Shown in pieces: positions 20,970 through 29,353 of a DNA stretch of 64,000 nucleotides. A model generated the notes under the pieces. That model did no database searches. It was not told the origin of the DNA and worked only from the letters and a program-made list of their open reading frames with translations. Source of the DNA: Rhizobium lentis (GTDB lineage: Bacteria; Pseudomonadota; Alphaproteobacteria; Rhizobiales; Rhizobiaceae); assembly GCF_017352135.1 (NCBI RefSeq), contig NZ_CP071454.1, positions 434,001 through 498,000 of the forward strand. The letters run 5' to 3'. How positions within the stretch are numbered: the first letter of the stretch is position 1; each line of letters begins with the position of its first letter. A program made the position numbers and the translations under genes.

Positions 20970-21860
20970 ATGGCCTTCACCGCCGACAATCTTGCAGCAG
21001 ACGATCGCTTTCTGGCCGCTATCCTGCATTGCGCCAATCAGCTGCTTGCGATCTATCGCGAGAGCCCGCGCATCGCCTCGATCTTCGCCGCGCAGCAGCG
21101 CTGGCTGATGGCCCATGCGGGCTTCGCGCTTCATTACGGCCATCCCGACGACGGCCAGAACGTCGGCCTCTACTCCGGACGCTTCATCGATTTCGCGGTC
21201 AAGAATGACATCGCCAGCCGCAACACGGCTGCGGCCTTCATGCAGGAAATGCTGGCCTATCGCTTCCTGCGGCCGGTCCCCGGTCCCGACAAGCGCACAC
21301 GCTATCTGGAGCCAACCGAAAGCGCCGAGCAGCATTTCACCCGATGGCTCGTCACCCATATGATGATCCTCGACAGCCTCGACGGGGGTGAACGCGCCAA
21401 CCGGATCACCGCCGATCCCTCCACGATGATGGCAGCCATTCAGCCGCGGATCGCAAGGGCGATCATTGGCAGCGAAGCCGTTCGCAGTCCCGGGCCTACT
21501 TTCAACCTCTTCAACTGGGCGAATTCCGGCGGGCTGGTGATGGATTATCTAATCTCGCGCCTTCCGGATTTTTCCCGAACGGCCGAACGCGTCGTTCTCG
21601 GTCCCCTGTCGCTCAGGGAGCTCCGCGAACAATTCATGATATCCAATACGCACCTGAAGCGGCTTCTGACGCAGGCAACAATCATGGAAAGCGTCGGCTG
21701 GACCGAGCCTGCCCGTAGGGGCGACTTCTGGCTGTCGGGCCGCTTCATCTGCGAATACCGGAATTATCAGGCGGCGAAATTCGCCATTGTCGACGCCGCC
21801 GCCGAGGCGGTGCTCGGGCCTGCGGTCCAGGACGAACCGCAGGCAAGACGGGTCATTTGA
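20970..21860 (+). CDS. Hypothetical protein, possible winged-helix regulator
   Basis: The 296-residue product has no signal peptide or membrane span. The C-terminal half contains a region that looks like a winged helix (LSLRELREQFMISNTHLKRLLTQATIMESVGW), with a helical N-terminal part. I do not recognise the family; the C-terminal likeness suggests DNA binding. An in-frame ATG at 20940 would add 10 residues. It ends 4 bp from the convergent yqeY gene. Confidence 0.7.
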   Translation: MAFTADNLAADDRFLAAILHCANQLLAIYRESPRIASIFAAQQRWLMAHAGFALHYGHPDDGQNVGLYSGRFIDFAVKNDIASRNTAAAFMQEMLAYRFLRPVPGPDKRTRYLEPTESAEQHFTRWLVTHMMILDSLDGGERANRITADPSTMMAAIQPRIARAIIGSEAVRSPGPTFNLFNWANSGGLVMDYLISRLPDFSRTAERVVLGPLSLRELREQFMISNTHLKRLLTQATIMESVGWTEPARRGDFWLSGRFICEYRNYQAAKFAIVDAAAEAVLGPAVQDEPQARRVI

Positions 21861-21864
21861 GCGA

Positions 21865-22317
21865 TCAGTTCAAGAGTTCCTTGACGGTCGCCGATGCCTT
21901 GGCGAAATCCATCTGGCCGGCATAACGCTCCTTGAGCGCCGCCATCACCTTGCCCATGTCCTTGACGCCGGCCGCACCAGTCTCCGCGATGATTGCCGAG
22001 ATGTTGGCGCGCACTTCGCCGTCGGAAAGCTGCTTTGGCATGAAATCCTGGATGACGGTGATTTCCGCACGCTCCTTGGCGGCAAGCTCCGGCCGGGAAT
22101 TCTCCTCGTAGATCTTTGCCGATTCGTCGCGCTGCTTCACCATCTTGGCGAGGATCTGCAGGATCTCGTCGTCGCTCGCCTGCTCCTTGCCGGTGCCGCG
22201 ATTGGCAATGTCGCGGTCCTTGATCGCGGCCTGAATCAGCCGAACGGTCGACAGCCGCTCCGCATCCTTGGCCTTCATCGCCTCTTTCAGCTGGGTGGCG
22301 AGTTGATCGCGCAGCAT
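21865..22317 (-). CDS. GatB/YqeY domain protein
   Basis: The 150-residue product begins MLRDQLATQLKEAMKAKD and has the YqeY markers LSTVRLIQAAIKDRDIANR, EILQILAKMVKQRDESAKIY and the C-terminal MGKVMAALKERYAGQMDFAKAS. The domain occurs at the C-terminus of GatB, where it helps bind tRNA in the amidotransferase, so a tRNA-related role is inferred. In-frame starts upstream exist, but 22317 is the family start. It is divergent from carA. Confidence 0.9.
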   Translation of the reverse strand: MLRDQLATQLKEAMKAKDAERLSTVRLIQAAIKDRDIANRGTGKEQASDDEILQILAKMVKQRDESAKIYEENSRPELAAKERAEITVIQDFMPKQLSDGEVRANISAIIAETGAAGVKDMGKVMAALKERYAGQMDFAKASATVKELLN

Positions 22318-22584
22318 GTCTTCACTCCTTTTTTGATGCCGCTTCATAAACCACGCCGATGCGGGGGATCAAATAAATTGCGCGATCGGCGCGATAAAGC
22401 GCAGGAAAACGGCGGCAATCCAGGCTACAAAGATTGACGCTAGGCAATTGCGTGGCTATTTACCGCCACCTGCACCAAAATTCGTGATCAGGCCAGAAGC
22501 GCGCGCCATTGCAGTGCCTAGACGCCTGGGAGATCAAATGGCGACGCGCGCGGCAACGCGCCGGCTGCCGGAAACGGGATAAAG

Positions 22585-23790
22585 ATGACCGCGACAGCAC
22601 CCTGGACAATTGAAAAGCCGACCGCCCTGCTCGTCCTTGCCGACGGCACGGTGATCGAAGGCAAGGGCATAGGCGCCACCGGCAAGGTGCAGGCCGAGGT
22701 AGTCTTCAACACGGCGCTGACCGGTTACGAGGAGATCCTGACGGACCCTTCCTACCTCGGGCAGATCGTCACCTTCACCTTTCCCCATATCGGCAATATC
22801 GGCACCAATGATGAAGACATCGAGGATCTGACGCCTGCCGCCCGCCACGGCGCCGTCGGCGTCATCTTCAAGGCTGACATCACCGAACCCTCGAACTACC
22901 GCGCCGCCAAGCACCTCGACCAGTGGCTGAAGGCGCGTGGCGTCATCGGCCTCTGCGGCATCGATACCCGTGCGCTGACCGCCTGGATCCGCGAGAACGG
23001 CGCTCCCAACGCGGTGATCGCCCACGATCCGAACGGCGTCTTCGACATCGAGGCGCTGAAGGCCGAAGCCAAGGCCTGGAGCGGCCTCGAAGGTCTCGAC
23101 CTCGCCAAGATCGCCTCATCGGGCCAGTCCTCGCAATGGACCGAAACGCCGTGGGTCTGGAACCAGGGCTATGGCGAACTCGGCGCGGCGGATGCGAAAT
23201 ACCACGTCGTCTGCCTCGATTACGGCGTCAAGCGCAACATCCTGCGCCTGTTTGCCGGCCTCGACTGCAAGGTGACCGTCGTGCCGGCGACAACGAGCGC
23301 CGAAGACGTTCTCGCCATGCAGCCGGACGGCATCTTCCTGTCGAATGGCCCGGGCGATCCGGCGGCAACCGGCGAATATGCCGTGCCTGTCATCAAGACG
23401 CTTGTGAAGACGGATATCCCGGTCTTCGGCATCTGCCTCGGCCATCAGATGCTGGGGCTGGCGCTCGGCGCCAAGACCGAGAAGATGCATCAGGGCCATC
23501 ACGGCGCCAACCATCCGGTCAAGGATCACACGACCGGTAAGGTCGAGATCGTCTCGATGAACCACGGCTTCGCGATCGACTCGAAATCGCTGCCGGATGG
23601 CGTTGAAGAGACTCACATTTCGCTTTTCGACGGCACCAATTGCGGCCTGCGAGTCCTTGGCAAGCAGGTCTTCTCGGTCCAGCACCATCCGGAAGCCTCC
23701 CCCGGCCCGCAGGACAGCCACTACCTCTTCCGCCGCTTCATCAACATGGTGCGCGAGAAGAAAGGCGAACCGGCGCTCGCCGAACGCTGA
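22585..23790 (+). CDS. carA: Carbamoyl-phosphate synthase small chain (glutaminase)
   Basis: The 401-residue subunit hydrolyses glutamine and passes ammonia to CarB for carbamoyl-phosphate synthesis (arginine and pyrimidines). The N-terminal domain has VFNTALTGYEEILTDPSY. The class I glutaminase domain has the nucleophile Cys284 in FGICLGHQMLGLALGA and the His/Glu pair in VQHHPEASPGP. carB is about 11 kb away. A terminator follows at 23886-23915. Confidence 0.97.
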   Translation: MTATAPWTIEKPTALLVLADGTVIEGKGIGATGKVQAEVVFNTALTGYEEILTDPSYLGQIVTFTFPHIGNIGTNDEDIEDLTPAARHGAVGVIFKADITEPSNYRAAKHLDQWLKARGVIGLCGIDTRALTAWIRENGAPNAVIAHDPNGVFDIEALKAEAKAWSGLEGLDLAKIASSGQSSQWTETPWVWNQGYGELGAADAKYHVVCLDYGVKRNILRLFAGLDCKVTVVPATTSAEDVLAMQPDGIFLSNGPGDPAATGEYAVPVIKTLVKTDIPVFGICLGHQMLGLALGAKTEKMHQGHHGANHPVKDHTTGKVEIVSMNHGFAIDSKSLPDGVEETHISLFDGTNCGLRVLGKQVFSVQHHPEASPGPQDSHYLFRRFINMVREKKGEPALAER

Positions 23791-24133
23791 TTTCAAGACG
23801 TGTGGTTTCGCAAGGCTCCTTAAGCCGGCGCCCACCAACTTGATCTGGTCTCTCTTGAATTTTGGGAGGCAGCAAGGAGGGGAAGGACCGCTATTTGCGT
23901 AAGCGGTCTTTTTTCGTTGTAGAAGGATAACGCTGCTTTGCGACCTCCAGCCAGCCGTTCCGGCGGCTATGCCTAATCCCCGAAGGCAAACGTTGGGCTC
24001 GGGCCTTCTCGACATCCGATCTGGGGTGGAGAGCGGCCACTCGCCAAGGTGGATGGGGACGACTCGAGCATGGAGCGGAAGTGCTGGCGAACGGCTTCGG
24101 ACTTCGGGCTTCGGGAGACTTGCCAAACGCGGT
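23791..24133. other. Intergenic region after carA
   Basis: About 340 bp between convergent carA and the cyclase gene. It holds the carA terminator at 23886-23915. The remainder shows no recognisable gene. Confidence 0.6.
23886..23915 (+). terminator. Rho-independent terminator of carA
   Basis: The stem GACCGCT (23886-23892) / AGCGGTC (23902-23908) is followed by six T residues. It lies about 95 bp past the carA stop. Confidence 0.85.
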
Positions 24134-25870
24134 TCATTCCGGAAGCCCCGCTAGGCGATAGCCAGCCACGATATGCTGGCGCACGTCTTCCGCCGGGAAA
24201 GGCTGCGATGCCGACCAGTGCCGGGTGGTGAAGTGCGGGTTGCTTATCATGAACATTTTCGCCTCCCAGCGCGCCTCCTCCAAGCGGCCAAGCTGCGCCA
24301 GGCTCGCTGCCAGCAGGCGTCGTGAAGTCGTGCGATAAGTTTCGGGCCTGCGCAGCGTTTGGACCGCTGATTTGTAGTCGCCGATGGAATATTGAGCCTG
24401 GCCCAACATCCAGTAATACCAACCGGGCGGGTGAGGATTGAGCCGGAGCGCCTTCCGCACCTGCTCAATGGCTTCCGCAGGCCGCCCGTTTTCGGTCGTC
24501 AGTTCAGCCTGCATCGCCCATGCGTCGGCGTGGTTGGGGTCCAGCCTGTGGGCGGCGTTAAATTCGGCATCCGAATCCGCCCAGCGGCTCTCGTGGCCCA
24601 ATATTACGCCCAATACCCAGCGATTCCCTGCATCGTTCGGATCGAGTTCTACCGCGCGCTGTGCTTCGGCAAGGGCTTTTGCGCGGTTGGGATCCATCGG
24701 TTCGTCCCAGAACTCCCAGCCCAGCCAGAGGTTCAGTGCCAGCCAACGGTGCGCCTCCGCGTAATCCGGATCGAGTTCGATTGCCCGGTTCAGCAGGAAA
24801 ATAGCTTCCTTCGCGGTGAGCGCCGTTTGCAGGCCAAGGGCCCGCGCGCGTACACAGAGGTCGTAGGCTTCCAGGTTGCTTGGTCTGTTGCGCGCCGGCG
24901 CGGCGATCAGGCGGCCCACCAAAGCTTCGACAATTTTGCCGGTCACCTCGTCCTGAACAGCGAAGATATCTTCAAGGCTCCGGTCGAATCGTTCGGCCCA
25001 AAGATGGTCACCCGCGATCGCGTCGATCAGTTGGGCATTTATACGCACCCGTCCCGCTGCCCGCCGTGCACTCCCTTCAAGAAGATGGCGCACTCCCAAC
25101 TCGCGCGCGACGCGACGCACATCCATATGCCTGCCCTTGTAGGCAAACACCGAGTTGCTGGCGATGACAAACAACTCACTGGTTCTCGACAGATCCGTGA
25201 TCAGGTCTTCGGTGAGGCCATCGACAAATGCCTCCTGCTCCGGATCGTTGCTCATGTTCGTAAATGGGAGGACGGCGATGGAGGGCTTGGTGGGGAGGGG
25301 CAGCGGCGCTTTGTCCGCCGGCACGCCACCTTCCGATGCGGCCGACAACCGAATCCGGTAGACGGACACCGGTTCGGCGACGTTTTTGATCGATTGCGGA
25401 CCAAGTTCGTCGAAGCCGCAATCAAGCTTCCGCTTGACCTGGTCGTAGATGCCGCCGGAGACACAGATATCTCCTGCCCCGGCCATCGCCTGAAGTCGCA
25501 CGGCGACAACGACGCCATCGCCGAACAGATCGCCGGCCTCGACAACGACGTCACCCAGATTAATGCCGATATGAAGGTTGATTTGCCGGTCGGCAGGCAT
25601 ACCCTCGTTGGCGGCCGCCATCCGCTTCTGGAGTTCGACGGCGCATAACACAGCGTTCACAGAACTTCCGAACTCCACGAGAACGCCATCACCCATCACC
25701 TTTACGACACGGCCTTGGCGGTCGCGGACCAGCGGTTCAAGGATCTCCTTTCGCCGCCCCCTTAACGCGGCCAGTGTTCCCTGCTCGTCCTGGTCCAGAA
25801 GTCGACTGTAACCCACCACGTCGGCCGCCAATATGGCGGCAAGACGGCGCTGGGCCCGTTCTTCGGACAT
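24134..25870 (-). CDS. Class III adenylate/guanylate cyclase with TPR repeats
   Basis: The 578-residue protein has an N-terminal class III cyclase domain (about 8-175): the metal-binding Asp in AAILAADVVGYSRLL and VVKVMGDGVLVEFGS. The middle part (about 195-325) is a TolB-like domain (SIAVLPFTNMSNDPEQEAFVDGLTEDL...LLEGSARRAAGRVRINAQLIDA). The C-terminal part has TPR units such as AIELDPDYAEAHRWLALNL and LDPNHADAWAMQAELTTENG. This architecture is common in rhizobia, which carry many cyclases. cAMP production is inferred. Confidence 0.92.
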   Translation of the reverse strand: MSEERAQRRLAAILAADVVGYSRLLDQDEQGTLAALRGRRKEILEPLVRDRQGRVVKVMGDGVLVEFGSSVNAVLCAVELQKRMAAANEGMPADRQINLHIGINLGDVVVEAGDLFGDGVVVAVRLQAMAGAGDICVSGGIYDQVKRKLDCGFDELGPQSIKNVAEPVSVYRIRLSAASEGGVPADKAPLPLPTKPSIAVLPFTNMSNDPEQEAFVDGLTEDLITDLSRTSELFVIASNSVFAYKGRHMDVRRVARELGVRHLLEGSARRAAGRVRINAQLIDAIAGDHLWAERFDRSLEDIFAVQDEVTGKIVEALVGRLIAAPARNRPSNLEAYDLCVRARALGLQTALTAKEAIFLLNRAIELDPDYAEAHRWLALNLWLGWEFWDEPMDPNRAKALAEAQRAVELDPNDAGNRWVLGVILGHESRWADSDAEFNAAHRLDPNHADAWAMQAELTTENGRPAEAIEQVRKALRLNPHPPGWYYWMLGQAQYSIGDYKSAVQTLRRPETYRTTSRRLLAASLAQLGRLEEARWEAKMFMISNPHFTTRHWSASQPFPAEDVRQHIVAGYRLAGLPE

Positions 25871-25993
25871 TTCACATTGCCTTCCTAGAACGCAGAGATC
25901 GGATTGTAAGACGACTATTTCAAAAGTCTATCGCGACTTCGAGGTTCCTGCGTTTGGGATTGCTCCGAAGAAGGTCCTCAATAGTTTCAGGCG

Positions 25994-26503
25994 TCAGGTG
26001 AGTTGAGCGAGGATGTCGTCGACAACACTTTGGACGGTACCCGTGGTGTCGATATCGATGCCGATGGGAAGATATTCCCGGGTATGATGGTAACGGAGCA
26101 CCAGCGCTCGCTCGGCCGGCTCGAAGCCCGGCTCATTTGGCCGCCCATCCAACCGCCGGTTCAAGGTCTCAACGTCGATATCGAGCACGAAAACCTTGTC
26201 GAAAAGCTCCAGGAATTTGTGGAAATTGCGCGAGCCGCCACAGAAAAAGGTGGCAGGATGGCTGGTGTCGGCAGCAATAGCGCGGACCTTGTCGACACGC
26301 CAGATCCAGTGGGCGTATCCCCAAACGATGCGGTCCGCGCCTTTGGGTGGTCCTGCGAGTGCCTGGCCCGTCTCGGGGTCGCCGACATAGGCCAAGACCC
26401 GATCACCATGGACGACATGGTAGCCCCGCCGCTCCAATTCGGTCGCGACAGACGTTTTCCCAGTGCCGGAACCGCCTTCGATGAGATAGTTCTTGATTCC
26501 CAT
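25994..26503 (-). CDS. P-loop nucleotide kinase-like protein
   Basis: The 169-residue protein begins MGIKNYLIEGGSGTGKTSVATEL, with the Walker A motif GGSGTGKTS at about residues 9-17. It continues with a YHVVHGD strand-turn and FDKVFVLDIDVETLNRRLDGR (an LID-type segment with a NxRL-R pattern). It resembles small AAA/adenylate-kinase-like ATPases of unknown substrate. I used the ATG at 26503; an upstream start at 26512 adds three residues. Confidence 0.75.
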   Translation of the reverse strand: MGIKNYLIEGGSGTGKTSVATELERRGYHVVHGDRVLAYVGDPETGQALAGPPKGADRIVWGYAHWIWRVDKVRAIAADTSHPATFFCGGSRNFHKFLELFDKVFVLDIDVETLNRRLDGRPNEPGFEPAERALVLRYHHTREYLPIGIDIDTTGTVQSVVDDILAQLT

Positions 26504-26542
26504 AGGCACCACCTATCATGGCCTTCGATCTGGTGAGAAGAC

Positions 26543-26662
26543 ACTCTCACCTACGTCAAGGAACCAGCTGCTGAGGAATTTCGGTATGCTGGCAAAGATG
26601 ACGGAGCCCAATGCCGAAATGAACCGGGCAATGGCAACGGCCACGGCCACGAACATCAGAAT
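26543..26662 (-). pseudogene. Fragment of a MATE efflux gene
   Basis: On the minus strand this stretch reads ILMFVAVAVAIARFISALGS and then VIFASIPKFLSSWFLDVG. It aligns with SIMVVVIACAISAVGSVIFA-TMPQFLGSWFLDVS of the intact MATE gene (28131-28230). The DNA is also clearly alike. The rest of the gene is missing, so this is a remnant of a second MATE gene or a duplication. Confidence 0.75.
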
Positions 26663-26745
26663 TGGACCCGCTCCAGGCTGGACGATCAGAAAACGAAAAC
26701 CTAAAAGAGATTAGGCCCATCCCGCCTCTTGAAGGAGGAGAAAAG

Positions 26746-27246
26746 ATGAAACGCATCGAGATGGAGGTGAGCGGCGGCTGCCAGTGCGGTTCCGTGCGCT
26801 ACCGCGCAACCGCTATGCTCGACAATTCGCATCTCTGCCACTGCCGCATGTGCCAGAAGGCCTCGGGCAACATCTTTGCGGCGCTCGTCGCCGCGCCCGA
26901 TGATGCGCTCACCTGGACACGCGCCAAGCCAAGCGTCTGGAAGAGTTCGGAACTCGTCGAGCGCGGCTTCTGCGCCAATTGCGGCACGCCATTGTTTTTT
27001 CACCACCTCGAAAACGGCCGCACCAACCTGATGATTGGTTCGCTCGACAATCCGCACGCCTTCCCGCCGCTTGCCAATACCTGCACCGAGAACATGGTGG
27101 GCTGGTTCGAAACGATCACGGGCCTGGAAAATACCGGGGCGACCGAAACCAACGGCGCTGATTGGGCGGCGGCGATCAAGGCGAGCAACAACCAGCACCC
27201 CGATCACGATACCACCTCATGGGCGGTGAAAGGGCGTGACGGCTGA
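26746..27246 (+). CDS. GFA-family protein
   Basis: The 166-residue product has the GFA zinc-binding Cys pattern: SGGCQCGSVRYRA, then HLCHCRMCQKASGN and RGFCANCGTPLFF. GFA domains occur in glutathione-dependent formaldehyde-activating enzymes, but most members have other, unassigned roles. An AAGGAGGAG ribosome-binding site at 26732-26740 supports the ATG at 26746. It replaces or parallels the frameshifted copy at 12787-13102. Confidence 0.9.
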   Translation: MKRIEMEVSGGCQCGSVRYRATAMLDNSHLCHCRMCQKASGNIFAALVAAPDDALTWTRAKPSVWKSSELVERGFCANCGTPLFFHHLENGRTNLMIGSLDNPHAFPPLANTCTENMVGWFETITGLENTGATETNGADWAAAIKASNNQHPDHDTTSWAVKGRDG

Positions 27247-27407
27247 GTTCTATTCCGGCTGCCGGTGCGGCGCTGCCCCGTTGCCGCTTTTTCGAAGAGC
27301 GGCGCCCCGGACCCCAACGAGAGCAACGGCTTTATTTTCAGGATGCGCGGAAGGGTGCCTGAAGAACGACTGGGCGTTCAACCGGCCCCATTTCTTTGAT
27401 TTTCATA

Positions 27408-27438
27408 TTGACCTCAACCAAGCTTGAGGAATTACACA
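27408..27438 (+). promoter_or_regulatory. SoxR-type promoter for the ABM monooxygenase gene
   Basis: The inverted repeat CCTCAA-CCAAGC-TTGAGG (27412-27429) has the same arms and 6-bp spacer as the E. coli soxS SoxR box. It lies between a -35 TTGACC (27408-27413) and a -10 TACACA (27433-27438), with the stretched 19-bp spacing typical of MerR-family activators such as SoxR. The gene begins at 27470. Confidence 0.75.
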
Positions 27439-27469
27439 AGTGCCTGCAGATCCGATGCAGGAGAAATAG

Positions 27470-27790
27470 ATGAATGTAGCTTTCTATCGTGTCGACAAAT
27501 TCGTGGTGCCGGCTGCAGCACGGGAGGAATTTCTCGTCAAAGTGATGATGACCCACAAGGTGCTGGAGGCACAGGAGGGCTTTATCGATCACAAGGTGCT
27601 GGAGCAGGTCGCAGGTCCCGGCGAATTCAATTTCGTCACCATCGCCGAATGGGAAAATACCGAGGTGGTCGAGCGTGCGCGGGCAGCCGTGGCGGCCGCG
27701 CATAAGGCAGCAAATTTCGATCCGCAGGAAATGTTCGCACGTCTCGGCATTCGAGCCGATATTGCCAGCTACAAGCCGGTCGCTGCCTGA
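27470..27790 (+). CDS. Antibiotic biosynthesis monooxygenase (ABM) domain protein
   Basis: The 106-residue product, MNVAFYRVDKFVVPAAAREE..., has the ABM ferredoxin-fold pattern: a first strand, a helix, LEAQEGFIDHKVLEQVAG, and FNFVTIAEWENTEVVERA. Family members are small cofactor-free monooxygenases or related proteins. AGGAGA at 27459-27464 is the ribosome-binding site. The SoxR-type promoter upstream suggests induction by redox-cycling compounds; SoxR regulons in other bacteria include a small monooxygenase. Confidence 0.9.
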   Translation: MNVAFYRVDKFVVPAAAREEFLVKVMMTHKVLEAQEGFIDHKVLEQVAGPGEFNFVTIAEWENTEVVERARAAVAAAHKAANFDPQEMFARLGIRADIASYKPVAA

Positions 27791-27798
27791 GGATAAGA

Positions 27799-27820
27799 CG
27801 GCCGGCTCAGGCGCCGGCCG
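27799..27820. terminator. Hairpin between convergent ABM and MATE genes
   Basis: A perfect 8-bp stem, CGGCCGGC / GCCGGCCG with loop TCAGGC, lies between the two stops; the MATE stop codon is in the loop. No T-tract follows on either strand, so it may act as a transcript 3' boundary or a weak terminator. Confidence 0.4.
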
Positions 27821-29210
27821 CTGTCCCCTCGCGGCGAAGCAGAAGGTAGAACCTTCCGCAGAGCATTGTCGCGGCAGCCGCCAGCCCGACGAGGAAGCCG
27901 AACCAGATGCCGATGCCGCCGAAACCCAGCGGGAAGGCAAAGGCCCAGGCAAGGAAGAAGCCGATCGGCCAGTAAGCAATCAGCGCCATGATCATCGGCA
28001 CGCGCGCGTCCTTCAGGCCGCGCAACAATCCGTTGGCGATAACCTGCAGGCCGTCGACGAGCTGGAAAAGCCCGGCAACGACGATCAGCGGCCCGGCATA
28101 GGCAAGCACCTCGGGCGCCTCCGGCGAGCTGACGTCGAGGAACCAACTGCCGAGGAATTGCGGCATAGTGGCGAAGATAACCGATCCGACCGCCGAGATG
28201 GCGCAGGCGATGACAACAACCATGATCGAAGCACGCACCAGTCCGTCATAATCGCCCTGCCCGTGCGCGACGCCGATGCGCACCGTCGCCGCCTGGCTCA
28301 GACCGAGCGGAATCATGAAGGCGATCGAGGCCCATTGCAGCGCGATGCCGTGGGCGGCGAGTTCGATGGTGCCGATATAACCCATCAAGAGCGACGCGAC
28401 CGTAAACAGACTGACCTCGGCAAGCACGGTGACGCTGATCGGAAAACCGAGCCGGATGACCTCCAGCAGAGCGTGCCAGTCCGGCTTCCAGAACCGCACG
28501 AAGATCTCGTAGCGCCGCGTCTCTTCCCGCCGCTGGACGAAGACGAGGATGAAGAGGAAACCCGCCGTCTGTACGACCACCGAGACGATCGCCGCCCCCT
28601 CGAGCCCCATTGCCGGAAAGCCGAAATGGCCGAGCACGAGGGCGTAGGCGAAGATCGCATTCATCACCAACGTGACGATCGTGACGTTGAGGATGATGCC
28701 CGCCTTGCCGATGGCGCTGACGAGGGCCCGCATCACGTTGAAAAGAAGAGCCGGCAGCACGCCGAGCTGGCCGATCAGAATATAGCTATGGGCGAGCCTG
28801 GCTACCTCCGGCTTCTGCTGCGCAAAAAGCAGGATCTGTTCCGCATTGAAAAAGGCCGGTTGCGCGATGATCCAGAATCCGATCACCACCCAGAGCCCCA
28901 TGCGCAGCGATCGGCGCACCGAGACGACGTCGCCGCGGCCATAGGCCTGCGCCACCATCGGAATGACGGCAATGGAAAAGCCCGAGCCGAAGATCAGGAT
29001 CGTGAACAGGAACTGGGCCGACAGCACCATGGCCGCCAGTTGCTCGGCGCCAAGGCGGCCGATGATCATTACATCGGTCGTATGGATACCGAGCTGAGCG
29101 AGCTGGGCGCCGATCAGCGGAATGCCGAGCGCCAGCGTCGCACGGAAATGTGCGCCCCACCGATTATCGTTTGTCGGCGCAAGGCTGTGCGCGTCGATCG
29201 ACGTGTCCAT
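27807..29210 (-). CDS. MATE-family multidrug efflux transporter
   Basis: The 467-residue protein has about twelve hydrophobic segments arranged as two MATE halves. Family segments are LGIPLIGAQLAQLGIHTTDVMIIG, GSGFSIAVIPMVAQAYGRGD and the second-half GLSQAATVRIGVAHGQGD. MATE proteins export cationic drugs or other compounds in exchange for H+ or Na+. It is convergent with the SoxR-linked monooxygenase gene, and part of a similar gene survives at 26543-26662. Confidence 0.93.
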   Translation of the reverse strand: MDTSIDAHSLAPTNDNRWGAHFRATLALGIPLIGAQLAQLGIHTTDVMIIGRLGAEQLAAMVLSAQFLFTILIFGSGFSIAVIPMVAQAYGRGDVVSVRRSLRMGLWVVIGFWIIAQPAFFNAEQILLFAQQKPEVARLAHSYILIGQLGVLPALLFNVMRALVSAIGKAGIILNVTIVTLVMNAIFAYALVLGHFGFPAMGLEGAAIVSVVVQTAGFLFILVFVQRREETRRYEIFVRFWKPDWHALLEVIRLGFPISVTVLAEVSLFTVASLLMGYIGTIELAAHGIALQWASIAFMIPLGLSQAATVRIGVAHGQGDYDGLVRASIMVVVIACAISAVGSVIFATMPQFLGSWFLDVSSPEAPEVLAYAGPLIVVAGLFQLVDGLQVIANGLLRGLKDARVPMIMALIAYWPIGFFLAWAFAFPLGFGGIGIWFGFLVGLAAAATMLCGRFYLLLRREGTAAGA

Positions 29211-29312
29211 GACACCAGTCCTGTGATTGAAATATGTGGTCGTCGCAACTTGCGGCGAAATATCATTCGGACTTAGATCAAAGTCCGGACAAGAACTACC
29301 CCAAAACAGGCA

Positions 29313-29333
29313 GATGATGAAAAATTCATCATC
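29313..29333. promoter_or_regulatory. Palindrome between MATE and Tet-type MFS genes
   Basis: GATGATGAA-AAA-TTCATCATC is a 9-bp perfect inverted repeat with a 3-nt loop. It is about 100 bp upstream of the MATE start and 20 bp past the stop of the MFS gene. It could be an operator for the MATE gene or a terminator for the MFS gene; no T-tract decides. Confidence 0.35.
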
Positions 29334-29353
29334 GCATCACCATTTCTAATCGA

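Noticed and set aside
27675..29276. A 533-codon open frame antisense to the MATE gene
   Set aside because: Hydrophilic antisense shadow of a membrane protein gene; no family likeness.
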